The translations under genes were made by a program, and so were the position numbers. Positions 1 through 11,277 of a DNA stretch of 64,000 nucleotides are shown here, one piece after another. The DNA comes from Viscum album (lineage: Eukaryota > Streptophyta > Magnoliopsida > Santalales > Viscaceae), in NCBI GenBank assembly GCA_963277665.1, contig OY728143.1, positions 227,717,591 through 227,781,590 on the forward strand. The letters are read 5' to 3'. Position 1 is the first letter of the stretch; every line of letters starts with the position of its first letter. The notes below the pieces were generated by a model. It was not told the origin of the DNA. It worked only from the letters and a program-made list of their open reading frames with translations, and did not search any database.

Positions 1-1718
1 TGTCACTATATTTATATATGATATATAATATGTTTATGTTTTACTTAAGATTCTGTATTTTTTAATTTATGGCATACCTTTATGGTTTCCATTATGGGTA
101 AACGCGATATCTTCATTTTAGAAATTGCGGACTACCGCCCCCTCAAAGTGATTTGATTCATTAATGCCATATGTGGGATGTATAAAGGATGTAATTAATG
201 ATTTTATATATGATATTATACTGGAATTATAATATACCATTATATAATTATTATTCCATTTCATAAAATACAAAATAGAAATGAAAGTAGCGTTCATGCG
301 TACGTACGATTACCGTCTCCATGAACGGTGCATTTCATTTCTTACCTCTAAACATTATGTAGTATTATAAATGCATGTATATACTAGATATATATGATAT
401 ATATGATATCTACATCATGAGTATAACTATGTATATAATGGATACATGAACAACTTTTAATTATAAAGATTTTATTTTTGACTCATGTACCAATGATCGT
501 TAAAACGACCGTTAATAACTTAAATAATTACATAGTGTTAATGACATGGTAATAAGTGATATAAAAGGAATAATGAACTTGAAAAAGGTTCTTAAGCCAG
601 TAAAAATTAAATCAAGTTTATTATTCAGGAGGTTAAAGAATGATCGAGTCAAGTCAGACTGAGTTATGTGACTTCATCTCAATCCCCTTTCATTGAGGCA
701 TATTTTTGTTTTATACACAACCTTATTTTATACGGTGTATAAACCCCTTTGACTTTTACGTTTATCCAAAAGGAATATTTTTTATATGAAGCATTTTACT
801 AAATGAAAAAATGGAATGTTTTTGTCATACGTATGCGGCGACAATGTCTTCTCCGCCGCCATGACCATTATTTGAGTTTTGACTTTCTCTACAAGCCATA
901 CCATTTTTTTAAAAGAAAAATAAATACCCTGTTTTAATTTTCTTTGATTTTGGAATTGAATATGGTTTTCATAATGTTTTTATTATATCAATGTGTTTTA
1001 TTGATATCCTATGATTGAAATGTGGAAATGTTATGTTTCCTTTATGTATATATTATGTGATATGATTATGTTAGGGTTCTTGGGAATTATTATGAAGACG
1101 GGTGGTTCCGTGATAAAATAAGGGAGAGTGAGCCCGATATAGCTCTCCAATGCATTGGGTAACGCGAAAGAGTGAAATGTTAAGATTTCTCCAAAGAGAA
1201 TTAGGGAATATACTGTGATGGGTATTCCAAATGTAACCAAGAGGGTTACTCCCTACGTAAGAATGTTATGAATGCCTCAAGTTACCTTTATGTCTTATGA
1301 TTTCTATGATTTATTCATGATTTGATGAGGTATGTTAAAGTGCTTATGTTTTATGGGTGGAGTATGATTTCATTCTTATGTATATATGTACTCATGTTTC
1401 CTTTCCACATTTTTATATCCCTTACTGAGCTTTTTATACTCATCTCATGTGTTTGAAATGTTTTTCACAGGTCAAGGGAATGGTACATGATATGATAGTG
1501 TCAGGGAAGTGTCAAGGAGGAATCCATGTTTTATTTTAAATATGTTTCCGTTGATGGGAAAAATGAATACTATCTTTATGTAACCACTTTGTTTAAATGT
1601 GGAATGTAATGCAAGTTTTATGATCTAATTCTCAAAAACTCTAAACCTGAAAAGATCCTCAAGGTGTAATCCTGTAATAACTCAAGGATTAAGTAATTTT
1701 TAAGGTTGGGGGCTTATA
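1..1718 (+). mobile_element. Element 1: 5' LTR, 3' portion only
   Basis: Direct repeat of 6249-7951, and the first base of the window pairs with 6249. About 1.85 kb of this LTR (the part matching 4397-6248) therefore lies before the window. The two copies agree at roughly 93% over the first 190 bases, counted by eye, so this is the youngest-looking insertion here. It ends in a degenerate CTTATA where CA would be expected, directly before a primer-site-like sequence. The LTR contains a stem-forming block at 291-327 and long AT-rich stretches. Small open frames inside it are not conserved as proteins and I do not call genes. Confidence 0.9.
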
Positions 1719-1719
1719 G

Positions 1720-1740
1720 TTTGTATCAAAGGACGGTTTA
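1720..1740 (+). other. Element 1: degenerate primer binding site
   Basis: The sequence TTTGTATCAAAGGACGGTTTA follows the LTR end by one base, apart from one extra T here. It resembles the TTTGGTATCAGAGC-type site with which plant Ty3/gypsy elements prime from initiator-Met tRNA. Two or three substitutions make it a decayed site. Element 2 has a better preserved version at 52361-52380. Confidence 0.6.
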
Positions 1741-1863
1741 GATAACTTTAGGAGTTAGAATTTTATTAAATGATTATCCAAAAATATTTTTTTATGATTA
1801 AATTAAAATGATATAGCATTTGAAGATTACCATGTTTCTTCATCTATGACATGTTTGATAAGA

Positions 1864-2010
1864 ATAGTTTTTCGTAGAGGAAACAGAGCAGATTTTCTGG
1901 GAAGGCATACTGAGGGTAATGAACTTCCAAATCAGAAACCCAAAATGGTTAGAGTCCGAATTGAATAGTTTGTTGCAGTGATGGATCAGTTGATTCAGGT
2001 GATACATGGT
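1864..2010 (+). pseudogene. gag: Element 1: gag N-terminal remnant, joined to RT
   Basis: Reading frame 1 from about 1864 gives a polar stretch beginning RRGNRADF and containing TEGNELPNQ, of the kind seen at the N-terminus of plant chromovirus Gag. A stop (TAG) falls about 35 codons in, after RVRIE. No conserved Gag core and no zinc knuckle follow. Instead the sequence runs straight into reverse transcriptase in another frame at about 2007-2012. The shared GGTGG at the joint suggests an internal deletion that removed most of gag, all of protease and the first half of RT. The assignment as gag is an inference from position and composition. Confidence 0.5.
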
Positions 2011-2011
2011 G

Positions 2012-3052
2012 GTGGTTTTTATTGATGATATTTTGGTGTTTTCGAAAACTAAAGAGGATCATGAAAGACATTTAAGGGTTATTTTTTTAACCTTAAAAGA
2101 AAAGAAATTGTTTGGGAAATTCAGAAAGTGTGAGTTTTGGTTGTAACAAATTTCTTTCCTTCATCACATTTTTTCTAAAGATGGGATAACTGTTGATCCT
2201 GCAAAAACAAAGGTTGTTGAAGAATGTCCAAGACCCACAAATGTAACATAGATTCGTAGTTTCCTTGGTTTGGCAGGCTATTACCGAAGGTTTGTTAGAA
2301 TTTTTTAATGGTTATCTAGTCTAATGACTAAGCCTACTAAGAAGGGTGTTAAGTTTATTTGGACAAAAGAATGTGATGATTGTTTTCATGAACTGAAAAG
2401 AAGATTAGTGAATGATCCTGTTTTGACACTACCTTCCAGGATTGGGGAGTTTGTTATCTACAACGATGCTTCATTGAAAGGAATTGGTTGTGTCCTAATT
2501 CATAATGATCAGGTAATTGCTTATGCTTCACGACAATTGAAAACTCATGACGTAAATTACCCTACACATGATTTGGAATTAGCTGCTGGAGTTTTCGCTC
2601 TAAAAATTTGGAGGCATCATTTGTATGGAGTAAAGTGTGAAATATATACCGATCACAAAAGTTTAAAGTACATATTCACTCAGAAAGAATTGAACATGAG
2701 ACAGAGGAGATGGCTAGAATTAATCAAGTATTATGATTGTACAATTAATTACCATCTGGGAAAAGCAAATAATTTGGTTGATGCTCTGAGTCGAAAAAGT
2801 AATGCTTCATTAACAATGTTGTGTTTGGAAAGTGATCCTTTGGTTAAGGATTTGATGATCTTTGGAATACAAGTTTTTGGTGCAAGATGTTCTTCTGTTT
2901 TGTTTCAGGTATCAGTGATATCTTCTCTAACAGACGAAATCAAGAAAGCACCGAAGCAAGATAGTGAGTTGCAGAAAAAGGTAGAGCTATTTCAGAATGG
3001 TAAGTTTCCTAAATTCAACATTGATAATAATTGTGTTTTAAGATTTGGGTAG
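2012..3052 (+). pseudogene. pol: Element 1: pol, reverse transcriptase C-terminal part and RNase H
   Basis: Frame 2 opens with VVFIDDILVFSKT, the catalytic YxDD-type box of Ty3/gypsy RT. The connection follows (SFLGLAGYYRRFV) and then RNase H. RNase H keeps its acidic residues: D in YNDAS, E in HDLELAA, D in YTDHKSL and D near VDALSRK. RT fingers and most of the palm are missing. In-frame stops lie at 2144-2146, 2249-2251, 2306-2308 and 3050-3052, but the frame is never shifted. The product would have been the replication enzyme of the element. It is non-functional because of the stops and the missing N-terminal half. The match to Ty3/gypsy RT and RNase H is clear. Confidence 0.93.
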
Positions 3053-3985
3053 AGATTGTGTGTGCCTTGTGATTCACAGTTGAAGAGAGAGTTGTTATGT
3101 GAAGCTCATAGTTCTTCGTTTTTAGTTCATCCTGGCAGTACTAAGATGTACAGAGATCTGTGGGAGTATTACTGGTGGGATGGAAGGAAAAGAGATATTG
3201 TTGATTTTACTGTGAAGTGTTTGACATGTCAACAGGTTAATGTAGGGCGGCAGTTACTGAAAGTGATGATTCCGCCTTTACCAGTGCCAGAGTAGAAATG
3301 GGAGAATATATCCATGGACATTGTTGAGGGATTGCCGAAGACATCTCGAGGTAATAATGCAATCTGGGTTATTGTTGATCGCTTGACTAAATCTGCTCAT
3401 TTCCATGCTATACGAGATACTTTTTCCCTAGATCAACATTCCCATTTGTTTCTTAAATATATAGTTATGTTACATGGAGTTTCTCTCTCCATTGTATCTG
3501 ATCGTGATCCCTGGTTTACTTCTAACTTTTGGAAAGGATTTCAGAAGTCGATGGGTACTGAATTAAATTTTAGTACAGTTTTTCATCCTCAGTCAGATGG
3601 GCAGTCAGAACGAAAAATTTAGACATTGGAGGATATGCTACGTGCTTGTTCTATGGATTATTAGGGAATTTGGGACCAACATCTTTCTTTGGTTGAATTT
3701 TCATATAATAATAGTTTTCATTATAGTATACAGATGGCACCATTTGAGGTGTTATATGGGAATCAATGTCGAACTCCATCTTTTTGGGATGAAGTGGGTG
3801 AAAGAAAGCTGATGGGACTAGAATTGGTAGAAGAGATGGCAGAAAAAGTTCAGCTGATACAGAAACACATTAGATTAGCTCAGTGCAGACAGAAGAGTTA
3901 TGCAGACAATAGGATGGAGGATCTCTCTTTTGAGGTAGGTGATCATGTTTTTCTCAAAGTATCACCATGGGAAAGTGTGATGTGA
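3053..3985 (+). pseudogene. pol: Element 1: pol, integrase
   Basis: This continues the RT frame. The HHCC zinc-binding domain is complete (H in EAHSS, H in VHPGS, Cys pair in KCLTC). The DDE core is also complete: D in SMDIVEG, D in VSDRDPWF, E in DGQSERK. Downstream are the SYNNSFHYSI and PFEVLYG blocks usual in plant gypsy integrases, and a C-terminal VGDHVFLKVSP segment. In-frame stops occur at 3293-3295, 3620-3622, 3662-3664 and 3983-3985. The expected family residues at several of these (Trp, Gln, Arg) fit single C-to-T or G-to-A changes. All catalytic residues survive, so it decayed by point changes rather than rearrangement. Confidence 0.93.
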
Positions 3986-4357
3986 TTTGGTAAGAAAGGA
4001 AAGACGAGTCCAAGGTTCATTGGAACATATGAAATTCTGAAGAGAGTTGGATCAGTTTCATACCGAGTGGCTTTACCTCCGAGTTTATCTCAGGTACACA
4101 ATGTTCTTCATGTTTTGATGCTGAGAAAGTACATGCCAGTTCCATCTCATATTTTGAGTACAGAGGTAGTTCAGCTGGAAGAGAACCTATCTTATGAGGA
4201 ACAACCGGTCCAGATTCTTGACCAAAGGGAGAAAGTGTTATGGAATAAGGTTATTCATCAGGTAAAGGTTTTGTGGAAAAACCACATGATTGAAAAGGAA
4301 ACATGGGAATCAGAAAATGCAATGAGGGATAAATACCACCACTTATTCGATAAGTAA
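3986..4357 (+). pseudogene. pol: Element 1: integrase tail with chromodomain
   Basis: This is the same frame after the TGA at 3983-3985. It carries the integrase GPY-like segment (PRFIGTYEILKRVG), then ALPPSLSQVHNVLHV, then a chromodomain from about LSYEEQPVQILD to TWESENAMRDKY. It ends at a natural TAA (4355-4357), 25 bases before the polypurine tract. Chromodomains of this class are thought to guide integration towards particular chromatin marks. Together with the RT and integrase sequence it places the element in the chromovirus group, most like Tekay/Del. Element 2 carries a decayed copy of the same domain at about 47740-47985. Confidence 0.9.
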
Positions 4358-4382
4358 ATAAATTGCGGGGATGCAATTTTCT

Positions 4383-4396
4383 AAAGGGGGGAAGAA
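4383..4396 (+). other. Element 1: polypurine tract
   Basis: An all-purine run (AAAGGGGGGAAGAA) ends directly at the LTR start TGTAACATCCC. This is the expected primer for plus-strand DNA synthesis. It sits 25 bases after the pol stop. Confidence 0.9.
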
Positions 4397-7300
4397 TGTA
4401 ACATCCCAAATAAGTAATGAATAATAGATATTTTTATCTATGTCTTTTAATGAACTATATAGTGTTTTAGAGGCTCAAAATGAAAATAAATCCAATTTTA
4501 AGCATGGAATACCCTAATTTTTTTAAAAGATTGTTTTACTGCCTTTTAATGAAAAACCATTTTTTAATCTATCTTTTGATAATATTATAAGCTATGTTTG
4601 TCAAAATAAACTTATTATTTAGGATTGGGACATCAAAATTTAATTTTTGTGAATTTTTGGTATTTTTCCGATAAAGTTCATTTTTTAATGAATAGTGAAA
4701 AATGTTGTATTATAATTCAAAACCTCTTTTTAATATAATTTATTTATATTATTAGATTATATTTTGAATTGGTTTTAAAGAGAAATTAGAATATATTTTT
4801 ACCATTTAATCCAACGGTGGTCATTGGAATCAATTTCACTTTGAAATTGGACTTAAACTAGTGTCAATCTTTTGATACTTATTGTTTCATAAAAACACGC
4901 TATTTGTCATGACAACGTGAATTAATTATTAAATTAATTAATGTCACTTATATGATTTTAATTTTGTAAAATAGACATAATTTTTAAATTCAGAATATCA
5001 AATATATCTTAGGGTGAATTTTTGGTATTTTTCTGAAAAACATCAATTTTTGATGAATAGTGAAACCACTAAGTGGTAGTTAAAGAAAATGATTTTTCAT
5101 TTAAATGAAAAATTGCCACTTCTGTGATTTGATTTTCAAAAATCTGACATACATGGTTGTCATTAAGAAGTAAGATGTGGTTCAATGAGATTAAAATAAT
5201 TTTTTGATGAATAGTGACTTTTAAGTTCTTAATCGCGATTAGAGGTAATTAGTGTAGTTTAAGGTAAAAATAATGTTTTAATAATATTAGATGAGCTTGA
5301 TACATGTCCTACCCTTATTTGATGTGGCATGGACGACCAAGACAATCCATGGGTCAACTTGGGGACCCCATGGATCCACTTTGGTATGAAAATGACATTA
5401 ATATCTTTTTATTTAATGTTAAAATTAAAATAACACAAACATGAGTTGTTTTACTAAAACAATTTTTAAATGGGGATATACAAGTCAGATATTTGAGTAT
5501 ATATAGTAATTATAAAGATAAAAATATTTCCTACATCATAGTATTTTTTTTATAATTTTTAGACCTTAAATAAATTAAATTATTTATGACACCATGATGA
5601 TGCAGCGATTACCTCATTATTAAAGGATTTAAATAAAATGAAAAGATAATGAAAACTCTACAACCTACACATGCCCAAAACCAATTGGATGGGTGGATTT
5701 AGAACCCTTATCACCTTATGCTAGAATTATATCAATGTTGGGCCTTTTAAATCCAAAAATCATTTTAAAATAAAGTAACATTTCTTTACATTCCAAGAGT
5801 ACCCCTTCTCTTCTCTTATAAATGCCCCCACCTCTACCTCCTTACCCACACATCCAAAGCCTTTGGATCGGCCAAACCCTGCCCATTTTGTCTCTCCACA
5901 TCCCTCTCTAACTATTAGAGGCCTCACTTTGGGCAGAAGTCTTACCAAGGAAGCCTTTGATCTCAAACCAAAGGGAGTTACCCGATTTTAAGGTAATGTC
6001 TTCACTTGAGTCCTTTTGTTTTATTTTGCTTCTCCAACCCCCTAAACTATTTTTATTCATTTATTTTGTAAAAACTCCAGTATCTTCAATATACTAGGAT
6101 GTTGTTATATGAAATATTCGTGCTACACTTACACACACCTACATCTAATGGCTACAGAACATACTGTTTCCGTGGATAGCGAATTTCTGCCTCACGAAAC
6201 GATGATTGTTCACCACTCATATAACACCTTCAAAGGTGGCCATTAAGATGTCACTATATTTATATATGATATATAATATGTTTATGTTTTACTTATGCAT
6301 CTGTATTTTTTCATTTATGGCATACCTTTATGGTTTCCATTATCGGTAAACACGATATCTTCATTTTAGGAAGTGCGGACTACCGCCCCCTCAAAGTGAT
6401 TTGATTCCTTAATGTCATATATGGGACGTCTAAAGGATTTAATTAATGATTTTATATATGATATTATAATGGAATTATAATATACCATTATATCATTTTG
6501 ATTCCATTTCATAAAATACGAAATAGAAATGAAAGTAGCGTTCAAGCGTACGTACGGCTTACTGTCTCCATGAACGGTGCATTTCATTTATTACCTATAA
6601 ACGTTATGTAATATTATAAATGCTTGTATATTCTGGTTATATATGATATATTTGATATCTACATCATGAGTATAACTCTGGTTATAATGGATACATGAAC
6701 AACTTGTAATTATAAAGAGTTTATTTTTGACTCAAGTACCAATGATCGTTAAAACGTCCATTAATAACTTAAATAATTACATAGTGTTCATGACATGGTA
6801 ATAAGTGATTTAAAAGGAATAATCAACTTGTAAAAGGTTCTGAATAAAGTATAAATTAACTCATGTTTATTATTCAGGAGGTTAAAGAACGATCGAGTCA
6901 AGTCGGACCGAGGTATGGGACTTCGTCTCAATCCCCTTTCATTGAGGCATATTTTTGTTTTATAGACACCCTTATTTTATATGGTGTATAAACCCCTTTG
7001 ACTTTTATGTTTATCCAAAAGGAATCTTTTTTATACGAAAAGTTTTACTAAACTACAAAAGGGAATGTTTTTGTCATATGTATGCGGTGACAATGACTTC
7101 TCCACCTCTGTGACCATTATTTGAGTTTCGGCTTCCTCTATAAGCCATAACGTTTTTTTAAAGAAAAATAAATACCCTATTTTACTTTTTCTTTTATATT
7201 GGTATTGAAAATGGTTTTCAAAATGTTTTTATTATAAAAATGTGTTTTATTGATATCTTGTGATTGAAATGTGGAAATTTTATGTTTTCTTTATGTATGT

Positions 7301-7951
7301 TTTATGTGACACGATTATGTTATGGTTCATGGGCATTATTATGAAGACGGGTGGTTCCGTGATAATCTAAGGGTGGGTGAGCCCGATATAGATCTCTAAT
7401 GCATTGGGAAACACGGAGGATAGAAATGTTAAGGTTTCTCCAAAGAGATTTAGGGAATATACTGTGATGGGTATTCCAAACGTAACCAAGAGGGTTACTC
7501 CCTATGTAAGAATGTTATGAATGCCTCAAGTTACCATTATATCTTATGATTTATATGATTTATTCATGATTTAATGAGGTATGTAAAAGTTCTTAGGTTT
7601 TATGGGTAGAGTATGATTTCATTCTTATGCATATATATACTCATGTTTCCTTTCCATATTTTTATACCCCTTACTGATATTTTTATGCTCATCCCATGTT
7701 TTTTAAATGTTTTTCACAGGTCATATGATAGTGTCAAGGAAGTGTCAAGGAGGAATCCATTTTTTGTTTTAAATATGTTTCCATTGATGGGAAAAATGAA
7801 TACTATCTTTATGTAACCACATTGTTTAAATGTGGAATGTAATGCAATGTTTTATGATCTAATTCTCAAAAACTCTAAACCTGAAAAGATTCTCAAGGTG
7901 TAATCTTGTAATAACTCAAGATTAAGTAATGTTTAAAGTTGGGGCCTTATA
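4397..7951 (+). mobile_element. Element 1: complete 3' LTR (3.55 kb)
   Basis: It begins TGTAACATCCC after the polypurine tract. Its last 1.7 kb repeats window positions 1-1718. It ends in GGGGCCTTATA. The 5' part (4397-5800) is AT-rich and contains direct repeats (4651-4700, 5015-5063, 5195-5217). A TATA box at 5817 is followed by a C-rich leader. The 6249-7951 part includes a stem-forming block near 6539-6586 and a segment around 7670-7730 (CCCTTACTGA ... TTTTTCACAGGTCA) that recurs in other LTRs here. No gene is apparent in the LTR. The target duplication cannot be checked because the left end is outside the window. Confidence 0.9.
5817..5822 (+). promoter_or_regulatory. Element 1: LTR TATA box
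   Basis: TATAAA in a context of CTCTTATAAATGCCCCC, the only strong TATA box beside a CT-rich, GC-richer leader in the LTR. It sits 1.42 kb from the LTR start. By analogy with plant LTR promoters, transcription would begin about 25-35 bases downstream. A matching arrangement (TATAAATA then CT-rich) occurs at 11270 in the second plus-strand LTR. Confidence 0.6.
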
Positions 7952-10060
7952 ATTAGTATTTAATTTAAATTATAAAAAAAATGAAAAATCGATATTTCTT
8001 ATATTCTATTTCGAGTGGTTTTATTTTCTTTTAAAAAAGAGGAGATTGTTGTCTCAATCAGGGTTCCTTATGAATTTATAATTCTTATATGTTTTTTAAA
8101 TATCAAACTCATTTTAATATGTAAAATTTCATTTCTAGATGAATTTTTTTCTTAAGGATAATATTTTTTTCTCTTAGAAATGTTTTATCCATACCTTGTT
8201 TTATAATGAGTTATTGACAGACTTCTCATAACCTAGTTTAACATTTTTTTACTAAGTCAAAAATCAGATACTTATATAAAAACCTCAGAATCTTATAGTT
8301 CCTTGGATATCGAGTCTTTATGTTTTTAGACTCCATATTCAATAAAATTCCGACTCCAAAATCTCTAAAATTCTGACTCTGAATTATCTAAAATTCATAT
8401 TCCGAATCCCCTGAAATTAAGACTCTGAATTCTCTTAAAATCAGACTAAAAATTATATTAAATTCATATAATGAATTCCTCAGAATCCAGACTGCAATTT
8501 CGTTTGAATTAGGACTCTGAATTCGTCAACGTCCTGACACCTAATTCCACAAAATTCAGACTCTAAATTCATCAGAATATAGACGCTTAATTAATAACAA
8601 TTTAGACTCTGAATTCATCAAGATTTAGACTCCGAATTACTCTGAATTTGAACTCCAAATTTATCATAATTCAGACACTGAATTAATTAAATTTTAGAAT
8701 TTGAATTCATTAGAATTCAGACTCTAAATTCATTAGAATTCAAACTCCAAAATCAATGAAAAATAAAATAAAAATATCCATTTTCTAGAATGTGATTTTT
8801 TTTATTGAGACATAAAATTCTATTTTTCCAATATTATAATTATTCAGTATTGATTAAGCTACTATATTTTTTTTATAGTTTACTAATTCTTAATCATGAT
8901 AGTGCTTCCCATGACATTCCTATATAAAATGGTGTTAAACAATTTGTTTCTAACAAACCGTTAGTTGATTGTCACATGTACATGTGTCTATGAGATTCAA
9001 GGAAAAATATAACTATTGGTATTGGGGGCCGACAATTGATGTTTTTCATATAAATATGAGATTATTTTAACATTATTATTATACATATATCGATTGATGA
9101 TCCTAGATATTACAATATTTGAAGTGATTTGAAGAGAGAGAAATACTATGTTGCCCTATACATTTTATGAACATCTTGTCGAACCGTGAATATCTTATTC
9201 AGCTTTCTTTGTGTGACTCCGATTGTTACTGAGTAAAATAGATGGCTTAGATGGTTTGGAGGATAGAAGTTCCGACTATCTTAATGTTCTAGTGGATTCA
9301 TGGATAGTAAGACATAAACTGATATTCTTACCGAGGGCTTAACCTAGTCTGGGTATGATTGACTTTCTTGAATATATAAATCAAGGGACCGTTATCCATG
9401 GTTGTTGCATACCCTAATCTTTGGGATAACATATTTGATACTTTTTTACTTCATATTCGATTCATATTTTATTTACACTGTATTTTCAAAATTAATGAAT
9501 GTATAACTTTCATATTCTTTATTGTACTTTTACATACTCTGATAAATAAGATTCATTATGCTTTAAGGTAGAATATTTATCTAAGTAAACATTTCTTATG
9601 TTTCTTTTTCAAGATACATATTTATAAACCCTATGTTGGATTGATTAATAGTTTTGAACTAAATAGTGTTTGTGAATTTACCTAGATTAACAGTGTTATT
9701 CATTGTTTATCCTTATTGTTATTAATGGACATTTTTAAACCTATAGTTCAACCCCTCTTGTAATTGAGCACCTACATATACTATTTCAATCCTACATTGT
9801 GACGGTTAACATTATGATTATCATTTTATATATCATTATTTATTATCCATTGAATGTTATATTTTCTCTTACATGTACATGTTTTCTTACATAGATGCCT
9901 AGTATGTGTTATCACTATTGGCCTCTATACATTCCTTTTTTTTCAACAGTATATTTTATTGATCATTTTTATGATGTGGGGTTTTAGAAATGATATTTTG
10001 AAAATTCAAAGCCATAGTCATTGATCATGATTTCAAGTCACAAGGAAAAAATTTATTTAT
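7952..10060. other. AT-rich non-coding remnant between two LTRs
   Basis: No reading frame with recognisable similarity is present on either strand. By position (upstream of a polypurine tract and LTR) it is probably what remains of the interior of the element whose 3' LTR starts at 10071. It holds the 23-bp repeat at 8329-8765 and a short palindrome CACATGTACATGTG at about 8974. The part from 8770 to 10060 shows nothing I can name. Confidence 0.5.
8329..8765. repeat. 23-bp tandem repeat, 19 copies in perfect phase
   Basis: Nineteen consecutive 23-base units can be written without a single insertion or deletion. The consensus begins GACTCTGAATTC and continues ATCARAATTCA. Units differ from each other at many positions, yet spacing never changes (unit 1 starts at 8329, unit 18 at 8720). 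One or two weaker units may precede 8329. There are no unique spacers, so it is a minisatellite and not a CRISPR array. No open frame spans it on either strand. Confidence 0.95.
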
Positions 10061-10070
10061 GGTGGAAGAA
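10061..10070 (+). other. Polypurine tract of element 6
   Basis: GGTGGAAGAA immediately precedes the LTR-like start TGTGACTTCC. It matches the arrangement in element 1 (GGGGGGAAGAA followed by TGTAACATCC). The single T is a likely substitution. Confidence 0.65.
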
Positions 10071-11269
10071 TGTGACTTCCTATATTTTCAAAATAAAACA
10101 CTATGTTTAATATCATACAAGATACGACACATCGAGATTAAACAGAAGACTGGATATTATTATTTGGATGTGACCATTATAACATAACTATTAAATTAGA
10201 GGTAATAGATAAAATTAATAATATAATGAAAAATATGATTATATAATAATTTATTAAACATTAATTTTTTTAAATAATAAATTGTTTTTTATAAATTCAT
10301 TTCATTAGTAAAAAATAGTTTAATTGAAATTTGAGTTTAATGCATTATTAGTGAATATTGTAAATAATTATTGAAATTTTTGGAAAACAAAATTCATAAT
10401 ATATAATTTGCTTTTGAATTCATAATATCATATTTTATTTTCATGTAAATATTTTGGATTTTTCAGTAAAATTTTGTTCTATGTAAATAGTGAAATATAT
10501 CAATTTTTCTAAAAATATTATTTCGTTTAAATAAATTAAACAACTTAACTTTCCATTTATATTTTTAATATTATTTAATATAATATATGTTTTATTTAAT
10601 TATATTTCCTCAACATAAATTTCATAAATTATTTTTTAATTTTATTTTAGAATATGATTATTTTTGGGTTAAAAACATGATATTTCTAAAAACTCATTTA
10701 AATTATATGATATTTTACTTTTTTGATTAATTAAAATAATAATAAATGGTTAATGTATTAAAATAAAATTATCAATTTTATATCATTAATAATTAATTTA
10801 TTTTCAGAAAATTATTATTATTAATCATATATTTATTATAAAATCAAATTTTGGTTGAAAATACACATATTGAAAATCCACTTTTTCGTCTCTTCTCTGG
10901 GTTTTATATAGAATATAAATTTCCAAATTTGGTGATTTTAGTTTGTTAAAATGGATTGAATATTTATACTTTTAATGATTAAATTATATTTTACTTTCAT
11001 TTTCATTATTATGTATAAAAATATACCTAGGTATTAAAATTTTACAATGTATTGTTAAAATAATGAATTGTATTAATCATCAAAAGAAAAAACCTAAAAT
11101 AAATATAAAATACCTCATTAAAAAGATGTTTGATGTGTTTATAGACCATAAACAGACTTGGAAACTTTATTTATCAATATAATTTGCAGTAATTACATTC
11201 ACCGTAATGTTGATGTATTTTGAGATAAAATAATCATTATTTAATCACATACAACCACCCCTTTTCAAT

Positions 11270-11277
11270 TATAAATA
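11270..11277 (+). promoter_or_regulatory. Element 6: LTR TATA box
   Basis: TATAAATA followed by CCACAACTCCCCACCC, a CT-rich leader, at about 1.2 kb from the LTR start. Position and context parallel the TATA box at 5817 in element 1. Confidence 0.5.

Noticed and set aside
8329..8765. CRISPR array
   Set aside because: The 23-bp units are contiguous with no unique spacers, and the setting is plant repeat DNA.
7952..10060. Ty1/copia element or solo LTR
   Set aside because: I looked for TG..CA ends, a primer site and copia RT or integrase motifs and found none that hold.
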